Assembly (NCBI RefSeq): GCF_023091745.1
Contig: NC_068913.1
Location: 15,952,001 to 16,016,000 of the forward strand
Direction: 5' to 3'
Length of the DNA stretch: 64,000 bases
From: Budorcas taxicolor
Taxonomy: Eukaryota; Chordata; Mammalia; Artiodactyla; Bovidae
Each line of letters starts with the position of its first letter. Position 1 is the first letter of the stretch. Both the position numbers and the translations under genes were made by a program. Below, one piece after another: positions 56,785 through 64,000 of the stretch. The notes beneath the pieces are model-generated. The model searched no databases and had not been told where the DNA came from. It was given only the letters and a program-made list of their open reading frames with translations.

Positions 56785-57000
56785 TAGTAAATCCACAATT
56801 ACTATTTCCTTACTGTGTGATCCTGAATGTTTCTCTGTGCCTCAGTTATTCCCCCTGTCTAATGCAGATAATTATCCTTGCCACCCGCAAAGCTCACAGA
56901 AGACTGTTGATAGGAATAATGGGATACAAGTGGTGTAGCTATTTGAATTCTTTGGAAAACAGATGCTGTGTAAACACACGGCATCCTTATTATTCCAAGC
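56785..57000 (+). mobile_element. MIR SINE
   Basis: CTTACTGTGTGATCCTGAAT, TGTGCCTCAGTTATTCCCCC, TGTCTAATGCAGATAATTAT: MIR from conserved centre to the 3' end. Confidence 0.75.
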
Positions 57001-57322
57001 GGTAGCATTTTGGATAATGACTGTATAATATTGCACCTTTGTGTGTGTGTGGTTTGTTTCTTTATAGAAGAGTAAGTGCTAATGTTGAGTTTCTCTAATA
57101 ACTTTGGGAGCAATTTTAATCCAGCAGACAAAACATAATAATCTTTAGAGTAAGTTAAATCCCTTTGTATGTGAGTAGATTTTGTTATTTACCAAGGTCT
57201 TAGACAATTTTACCGCAGTTATGAAAAAAACGTGCCCAACAAGCCCTGTTCTCTCTTGTAAGTATCTGAAAGACACTATTGTGGACAGACCAGAATCTTC
57301 TTTACAACAGACATAGCTCTGC

Positions 57323-57340
57323 GTGTGTGTGTGTGTGTGT
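57323..57340. repeat. (GT)9 microsatellite
   Basis: Nine GT units. Confidence 0.9.
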
Positions 57341-57378
57341 ACTCATGAATGCGTTGTGTGCACGCTTGAGCCTAGGGC

Positions 57379-57810
57379 TTGCCAGAAAGAGCTGGGAACG
57401 AGCTGAGACTGGCCAGCATACCTGAGGCAGCTGTTACACTGTGGCGCCTGGATTCTTCTCTCAGACTCCAGGTTGGCTGCCCTCCTTCTCCTCTGCCACC
57501 TCCTCCTCCTCCTCATAGTCTAACTCTCACTGTTTTTCTTCATCCTTCCTATGATCTGGTGGAAGATTCCCATGACCTGAGACTGTACTGTAGTCCCGCT
57601 GCCAGACAGACATTCCAGGACTGTCTGGCTAATGGAAGAACCTATATTGGTCAGAAAAATGACCCTCCGCATTCTTACCTGTATCATCTTTTCTTTCACT
57701 CGTTCATTCTCCTGATGTTCTCTCTCTTTCTCCCTCTTTTGCTTGCTTTCACTCTCACCTTGATGTTCATGCTAAGGATTAGCCGTGAATTATTTGCTCT
57801 TGGGTCCTAA
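57379..57810 (+). other. Unidentified 143-codon open frame
   Basis: Longest non-repeat frame in its region, from ATG at 57405-like context near 57379 to the stop at 57808. The middle reads LVEDSHDLRLYCSPAARQTF then QDCLANGRTYIGQKNDPPHS; the C-terminal third is strongly hydrophobic (LFFHSFILLMFSLFLPLLLA), like a membrane segment. A proline run comes from a CTC-rich stretch (57496-57512) and a TCATAG acceptor-like site follows it. I do not recognise a family. It may be a lineage-specific or chance frame; pyrimidine-rich composition alone explains the hydrophobic tail. Confidence 0.25.
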
Positions 57811-60769
57811 AACTTGCTTTAGGATTTCTTAACAAGACCTGTCTATCAACTCAACCTGGGCTTTGCCAAGGCACTTCAGCCATTCATTAATAGAAGAGGC
57901 ATGAATGTATTAATGTATTAAAGAGCCTGCACTAATCCCTCCTCTCCGCCTAGAAGTACTGCTGCCCAGTAAGCTTCCTCCAGGAGCAGTGAGGTTGCAC
58001 AGTGTGCTGAATACCTGCAAGGATTTTTAAAAAGACTATACAGGACACTACTTTTCAGCTTATTTGGCCTTTCATGGTTTGAAGTAGTTTGTTTTTGGCC
58101 ATCACTGGAATTAGTTGTATAGCCAACCAGGGTGAATTTTCCTAGGGAGAAATGCCAGTAATAAGCTAGCATGGGAAAGGCAAAGAACCCCAGGGCCCTT
58201 GACAAGGGTAAAAAGTATATATCACCACTGGAAAGGCCAAAGATATTAATCTTAAGAGATAGTCTCTGGTTACAGTTCATGGTTTGGGACCCACTGACAG
58301 AAAAGAGCAATTACTTATAGTCATATTTTTAAAAAACTTTGACAAAAACCCCAATCACGGTGGATTAGGTATATTTAATATCTCAATTAATAAGCCTTCT
58401 ACAATAGTAATATGTCAACTTTGGTTCAAGAAATCTACTCCAGTTGATAGTCATCCAGGAAACATCTTTCATGCCCACATATTAAATTTAATCTGCCACC
58501 CCTGTTTTATAAGACTTTGTATTCATCTGTTGAAGAAAAGATGCTTATTTTATCATTCCAACTTAACAGCTTGCTTAGCAAAGCTGATAGGTAGGAGTTT
58601 AGAAGATATTCATTGAATGCCTATTTTGTATATTTTCAAAAGAGGTAGATTTAAGGGAGTTACCCAAAAGCAGTGTGTTTTTTGTCCCACCATTATCCTA
58701 TTGGTCTTCCTTTCATTCAGCAGATTTATCTGTCATGAAGAATTTAAGTTTCATATTTTCCTCTGTCAGTTGTGAAAAGGCCTGTCAGCTGGGGCTTACA
58801 CTACAGTTTGCCAAAAGGCCTATAGCACACAATGACAATACAGTCTTATACTTGTGCTCTCAGACTCCAGATAATCCCCCACTTTCCTCCTCTGCAGACC
58901 AGTTATGATCAGGCTTAAGTTGCATATTCCGTTTTAGCCAGATTTTGCTGATAAATGCTATCAGCAAGACTGAAATGAAATACAGCAGGTTTAGCTCTTA
59001 TTACCAGTGTAGAACATGCCTTGGGAATTGTGTGTGTGATACCGAGACAGTAGTTGTATAAAACCATTTAATTCACAGAAACTAAATAAAGGAATGTTAA
59101 TGGTATTGACTTTTATCTGTTGAATGTTCCAAGGTCTATTATTCATGCACCTGAAAATACAGACCTCTGATTAACATTCCAGGAGATGTGCCAGAGATAC
59201 TGGGCCATTTCCCATATTGCTTCCGGTAGGGATGTAATTTTGAGAGAAAACTATGCAAAGTCTTAACATTATTGATTGATACTTTCAAACACAAGATACT
59301 TTGTTTTTGCCATTTTTGTTCTGAGTTCACCAATGCCCCAATCTAAAAAAGATTTACAGTTCCCACATCTATACAGAAGCTGTTATAGTCTCATTAACTG
59401 GAAACTATGTATATAGGAGGCCGTAAATCTTTCTTTTTATAACCTGCTGGATCTGCAGCAAAATGTGTTAGAAAACTTCATCATTGCCTTAGCTAAAGAG
59501 AGGGAAGGGTTAATCATCATTCCGAGAACTCTGGAGTGGAACAAAAGCTTGCAGCTTGACACCAAAATAACATCACAATGAGAAGTGAAATTGCTTCTAA
59601 GGCTAAATTGCTTCATTTGATAATTGTAGTGATACTGAGAACAATTATGTCACTTAAACTTTCACAATTTTGTTTTTATAAATCAGTTGTAAAACTATCA
59701 TGTGGTTTAAATGCAATTATTTAATAAGGGCATTTGTAATTGTCCAACATAATCAATTATGCTTCAATCAGTTTCTTCTCTGCAACTGTGTTTTTGTTAG
59801 CGGCTGAGTCATTCTTATGGTAATACATACTTTTTGAAAAAGCCAAATACAATCATTGTTTTCTAGAAAAGTTCTTTCCCCAAAGCAAAGCATTTCCTTA
59901 ACTGCAAACTGAATCTCGGAATTCTTTTTTCTCCCCCTTGTCTTGGAAACTAAATATCTGTTCAAAGCATGAGAAGGGAAAACATATTGTTAAATAACAG
60001 GTGAAGTGAAAGTTGGTTGAGTCATGATAGTGTTGTCAAGAATGTTTTCTGAGCTGAGACCAAGGCCAGAGCCCAGCAGCATGGAGTGGCACACGCGAGT
60101 TACCTGGTAGGAGCCGCTACAATGTTGGTGCCACAAGTCTCAGATCGTGACTTTGATTTTCTAGGAAGGAGAAGAGATTAATCATGGGCTAAGTCTAGGT
60201 GCATTCGGGCCTCCCAGAGGCTACAGGATTTTAGTTGCTGTGTTGTGCGATTTATGAGCTATTTGGTCCACTTTGGGCTGCCTAGAGAGCATTTCAACTG
60301 AAGTCTCTGCTAATGCCTTGCCCTGGGGTTTTGCCTGGTTCATTCCGATCTCTGTACCCACTGGCTTGACCCAGAGGTTTCTCACAAAGCCAGGCTCTCA
60401 GTCTCTCTTCCCTCTCCCCTGCCTCTTCTCTTCTTTATACAGATTCTCCCCTACTTTGACTTACATTTCCGTTTTTTTTTGTTTCACATTTGACTTTTAC
60501 ATTTCTTGATTCTCTAAAGATTCTCACCACTTCATGAAAAATAACCTTGTTCCTCTCTCTGCTGTGCATCCTGCCCTGAGAACAGATCCTGCTATTCATG
60601 AGCATTTCCTCATTTCTGTCTCTCTTGAAGAGAAGGATTGAGTCCTGTCAGTGATATAAGATGTTTAGCTTCAGTGACATGGATCCAGCAGAAACGGCAG
60701 CAGGAGTCCAAACAAAAGCTTCACCATCCTGGAACCAGTGAATTTGTTGTTTCAAAATCCAAATCCAGT
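57811..60769. other. Longest repeat-free block, no gene seen
   Basis: About 3 kb without a recognised transposable element. 59540-59960 is rich in homeodomain-like cores (GATAATTG, GTAATTGTCC, ATAATCAATTATG) and an AP-1-like TGAGTCA. Minus-strand frame 57918-58310 (130 codons) and plus frame 58284-58616 (110 codons) overlap at their ends and show no motif. I see no exon I would call. Confidence 0.45.
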
Positions 60770-61310
60770 AGTATCACTTCCCCGCTTAAGACCAGTCTAT
60801 GGTATTCCTTTATCATAGGCTAAAAGCCAAAAGGTTTTGTGTGCTCTGGCCCAAGTCGTCCTCGAGTTTTTCTCACACCTTCTTTCCCTTCACTCTGCCA
60901 GTCACAGTCCTTCTCTCTAAAATGGCCAGTTTTCTCTTCCAGCTCAGGACCTGTACATCCACTGTTCCCTCTGCTTGTGATTCCACTCACCCCAGCATGG
61001 CCCAACTGTATATCCCTTACCAGGCTAGTTTTCTCTCATTTCTTTTTCCGCTTTCAGATCAAGCATCACTATTTCAGGAACACCAACACCAATACACTGA
61101 ACCAAGAACACATTCTTCCTGTTGTATTCTTATAGGGTGACGGACTTTTCCTTCAAGTTCTTTATGACACTTGTAACGTTACATTTATTTGCTCTATTAC
61201 TTGATAGTTATCCCATTCCAGTGGTCCCTACTCAAGAACATGGACTTTGTCTCTGCTATGCCTGGTGTCTCTACACTCAGCAGGAACTCAGTTTGAATGA
61301 ATTAACTCTT
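60770..61310 (+). mobile_element. L2 LINE 3' region, sense
   Basis: GTATCACTTCCCCGCTTAAG, GTCTATGGTATTCCTTTATC, GTGTGCTCTGGCCCAAGTCG, CCACTGTTCCCTCTGCTTGT and the 3' end CAGGAACTCAGTTTGAATGA in L2 order. Open frames at 60799-61140 run through it and are not genes. Confidence 0.65.
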
Positions 61311-61563
61311 TGGGGTTCATAGAAATTTTATACCAGAAAACAAGGAAAGCAAACTTCTTAAACATGGTTCAAGCATCAAGGTTTTAAAAGCATCCTCACA
61401 TGTATTCACGCAGAACTGTACAGTGAGAAATTGAAAACAGCCTAAGCATCAGTGGAAGAGCAGATACGTAAACTGTGCTAAGACTTAGAAAACATAATAC
61501 TGTGCAACAGTTAAAATTAATGAATTAGTGGCAGAGGCGTCCACATGACTATATCCTCAAAGT

Positions 61564-61755
61564 GTGAAAGCTGCTCAGTCGTGTCCAACTTCTCTGCAAC
61601 TCCATGGGCTATATAGTCCATGGAATTCTCCAGGCTAGCATACTGGAGTGAGTAGCCTTTCCCTTCTCCAGGAGGTCTCCCCAACCCAGGGCTCAAACCC
61701 AGGTCTCCTGCATTGCAGGCGGATTCTTTACCAGCTGAGCCACCAGGGAAGCCCA
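61564..61755 (-). mobile_element. Bov-tA SINE, antisense
   Basis: AGCTGCTCAGTCGTGTCCAA, GGGCTATATAGTCCATGGAA, then antisense head CTTTACCAGCTGAGCCACCA and GGGAAGCCC. Confidence 0.95.
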
Positions 61756-61873
61756 AGAATACTGGAGTGGGTAGCCTATCCCTTCTACAGGGGATCTTCC
61801 TGACCCAGGAATTGAACTGGGGTCACCTGCATTGCAGGCAGATTCTTTTCCAACTGAGCTATCAGGAAAGCCC
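61756..61873 (-). mobile_element. Second, partial Bov-tA unit joined head to body
   Basis: AAGAATACTGGAGTGGGTAG begins mid-body directly after the first SINE's GGGAAGCCC, then runs to a second antisense head (TTTTCCAACTGAGCTATCAG, GAAAGCCC). No spacer between the two. Confidence 0.95.
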
Positions 61874-62744
61874 ATATCCTCAAAACACATACATAAGGAA
61901 AATGGGCATAAAAATACATGCTGGTTTATTTGCCTAGAGTCCATGGAAGAATGTTCAGAGACAACAACAGTGATAAAATAAGTAAGTACTTACGAAATTT
62001 AGGAAGTGTGGGAAGATGAGGCCTTCAGAGTTCTGCCCGTCCTTCCCCATCATTCCCCAGCCAGCGTACAGTAAGAAGAATGTAATCAGTCCCTGCTCTT
62101 GTCTTTGGCCACATTGCTACTGTTTACTTTCCAGGGCAGTTGTTAATTGCACTTAGGAACAAACGAATCTCCAAAGGGTAAAGATTAGAGAATCATAATC
62201 ATTTATAAATGGAAAAAGTCAAAGGAAATAAACTAGAGAATAATAACAATATGGAATAAAATCAGCAATAAACAAAAAATGTTGAATTTTATCTCCTTTT
62301 GAAATATTATATGGGACTAACTCTCAACATATAATATATCAAAAGAGGAGTTAAAGTTCAATATTTTTGTATATTACTGGTTTTCTTCTATATTATTATT
62401 ATAGAAGGTATCAGAGGCCTAGTTGAAAATTAAGTGAAATAAGTAAAAATTCTCCAAGACTCATGCTCAACTCTAGATGGAAGACATTACACACAGATGT
62501 ATCCAATGCATTATGGCCTTGCTCATAGCGTAGGCTGCCTCCCTCCCCAATTCTCTCTCTTTTGTGTGTGTGTGGGTTGGGTGGGGGAGGGATTGGAAAG
62601 TTTTAGAAGCCATTTTCCCCCAAAATATGTTCCTTACTCACCTTACTGCAATGCCTTCAAATCCACTTTCCTTGTTGACTTTGAGTCAATGCACGGAAGA
62701 GTATTCTTAAACCCACAGGATTTTAGCATGACAGAAAAGTTTTA
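61874..62744. other. Unique AT-rich sequence
   Basis: GT/G-rich patch at 62558-62592; otherwise nothing recognised. Confidence 0.5.
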
Positions 62745-62890
62745 CTAATTTAGATTAGATGAGAAAAAGGATGGTTGGAGAGTTAAAGTAACTTTCCAAG
62801 GCCACCCAGCCATCATGCAGCAACTGGGTTCCAAAACCCAGTCCTTCTCATTACTGGAGCATTGTTCTTTCCAGTGTTGCATCTAGAGAC
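62745..62890 (-). mobile_element. MIR SINE, antisense
   Basis: GTTAAAGTAACTTTCCAAGG, CCACCCAGCCATCATGCAGC, AACTGGGTTCCAAAACCCAG: antisense MIR centre and 5' half. Confidence 0.75.
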
Positions 62891-62994
62891 CACTAGATTA
62901 AACCTATACCAGTTGTTAATGCTGTGGTTTGCATTTGTTTGGTTAGGTAGTCATCCAGCTGGTACCTGAAGAACAGAGATAAGGGTAAAATCAA

Positions 62995-63413
62995 TAAAGA
63001 ATGATATTTACATACCATAGAATATTATTCAGCTTTTGAAATGAATGAAATTCAATACATAATACAATGTGGATGAACCTTGAAGACATTATGCAATTAA
63101 GTGGAATTAACCAAATACAAAAGGATATTATTGTATTATTCTACACATATGAGATACTTGGAGTAGTCAAATTCATACAGATAGAAGGTAGAATGGTTGT
63201 TGCCAGAGGCTAGGGGAAGGGCAGAATGGGCAGTTTTTGTTTAATGATCACAGAGTTTCAGTTTGGAAGATGAAAAAGTTTGGGAGATGAATGGTGTTAA
63301 TGGTTGCATAACAGTGTAAATGTTCTTAATGCTACTAAGGTATACACGTGGAAATAATTAAAATGGTGGATTTTATGTTATGTGCATTTTAACACAACTT
63401 GAAAAAAAATCAG
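62995..63413 (+). mobile_element. Old L1 3' end, sense
   Basis: CATACCATAGAATATTATTC, TGTGGATGAACCTTGAAGAC, GAATGGTTGTTGCCAGAGGC, AGATGAAAAAGTTTGGGAGA, TTATGTTATGTGCATTTTAA in L1 3'-UTR order, with a short A tail. Confidence 0.8.
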
Positions 63414-63495
63414 ATGAGAGATCATGAATTACTAATTCCAACCCAAGAAGTAGAAGAAGGGGAAAGAGGAAAAGAGAAAGACCTGTTTTCTAGAC

Positions 63496-63670
63496 CAGTA
63501 CTGTCTAACAGAACTTTCTGTCATGATGAAGAAAGTTACCTGTGTGATCTCTTGTAGTAGTTAGTAACCCTTGGCCACATTTGAGCCCTCAAAATATGGT
63601 TGGTTAGTGCCTGAGGAAACAATCTTTAATTTAATTTAATTTTCAGTTAATTTACATTTAAATAGCACAG
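63496..63670. mobile_element. hAT-Charlie-type MITE
   Basis: CAGTACTGTCTAACAGAACT at the left, TTTAAATAGCACAG at the right, interior GGCCACATTTGAGCCCTCAA. Flanks TTCTAGAC and GGCTAGGC agree at 5 of 8 positions. Confidence 0.6.
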
Positions 63671-63684
63671 GGCTAGGCCTTCTG

Positions 63685-63812
63685 TTCCTGGAGAAGGAAA
63701 TGGCAAGCCACTCCTGTATTCTTCCTGGAGAATCCCAAGGACAGAAAAGCCTGGCAGGCTACAGGCCATAAGGTTGCAGAGTCGGACATGACTGAAGCGA
63801 CTTTAGCAAGCA
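63685..63812 (+). mobile_element. Bov-A SINE monomer
   Basis: CTGGAGAAGGAAATGGCAAG, GCCTGGCAGGCTACAGGCCA, GCAGAGTCGGACATGACTGA, then an AGCAAGCAAGCAG tail. Confidence 0.9.
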
Positions 63813-63887
63813 AGCAGACTTCTGTTGGTGATTTCACTTAAAGTACTTGTATTTCTGTTTCCCCTAGCTCACATTTTAAAATTCAAG

Positions 63888-63990
63888 CATTATTCACTTA
63901 CTCATTCAGTCACTGCTGACAGATGCAGTTCATCTCCTGTGCACCAGACTCTTGCTACACAACAGGGATACAAGGGAGTTGGAAGAATTC
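63888..63990 (-). mobile_element. Possible L2 3' end, antisense
   Basis: CACTTACTCATTCAGTCACT, CACCAGACTCTTGCTACACA, ACAGGGATACAAGG: antisense L2 terminus at low similarity, near the window edge. Confidence 0.4.
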
Positions 63991-64000
63991 TCTACTTTGC

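Noticed and set aside
60799..61140. 113-codon plus-strand frame and its overlapping partners
   Set aside because: They lie inside L2 sequence and change frame freely.
1..64000. CRISPR array, operons, phage or bacterial mobile elements
   Set aside because: No regularly spaced repeats, no dense gene layout and no ribosome-binding patterns; the repeat content is ruminant.

Overview
The window is nuclear DNA from a ruminant, almost certainly a bovid. The diagnostic evidence is at least five BovB (RTE-clade) LINE pieces, dimeric Bov-A2 SINEs with (AGC)n tails, and many Bov-tA SINEs (tRNA-Glu-like head plus Bov-A body). Cetartiodactyl CHR-type tRNA-Glu SINEs and ruminant L1 3' ends are also present. 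Older mammalian layers (L2, MIR, MLT1-like LTRs, hAT-Charlie MITEs, decayed L1M/HAL1) lie beneath these. Base composition is AT-rich and I see no CpG island. I found no exon, RNA gene or pseudogene that I can assign to a host gene, so the window reads as intergenic or deep-intronic sequence. Family names come from recall of consensus sequences, not from a search.

Layout: 1-2570 is antisense L1, with two elements nested at one target site. 2571-9650 is mostly unique, with an old L1 split by a Bov-A2, two MIRs and an MLT1-like LTR split by a Bov-tA. 9655-11830 is a three-level nest: L2 interrupted by an L1 3' end, which is itself interrupted by a 414-bp solo LTR. 11830-20000 holds decayed L1/HAL1 with SINEs, including an inverted SINE pair. 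20000-24800 is unique sequence with a hAT MITE and an MLT1 LTR carrying a CHR SINE. 24785-29210 carries L2, a sense BovB and an antisense BovB. 30045-33500 is L1 with a hAT insertion, a MER20-like element and a MIR. 33500-45720 is largely unique. 45724-53570 is the youngest and busiest part: two antisense BovB copies, two 5'-truncated L1 insertions with target-site duplications, and a SINE pile-up. 53570-61560 is mostly repeat-poor with L2/MIR relics, and 57001-60769 is the longest stretch without a recognised repeat. 61564-64000 ends with a partly duplicated SINE, an L1 3' end, a hAT MITE and a Bov-A.

Nothing here works as an operon or pathway. What can be read is insertion history: several elements keep target-site duplications and their nesting gives relative ages. 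The only non-repeat reading frames I would check are 57379-57810 (+, 143 aa), 51240-51584 (-, 114 aa) and 22394-22723 (-, 109 aa). None matches a protein I recognise. I found no convincing previously undescribed system.
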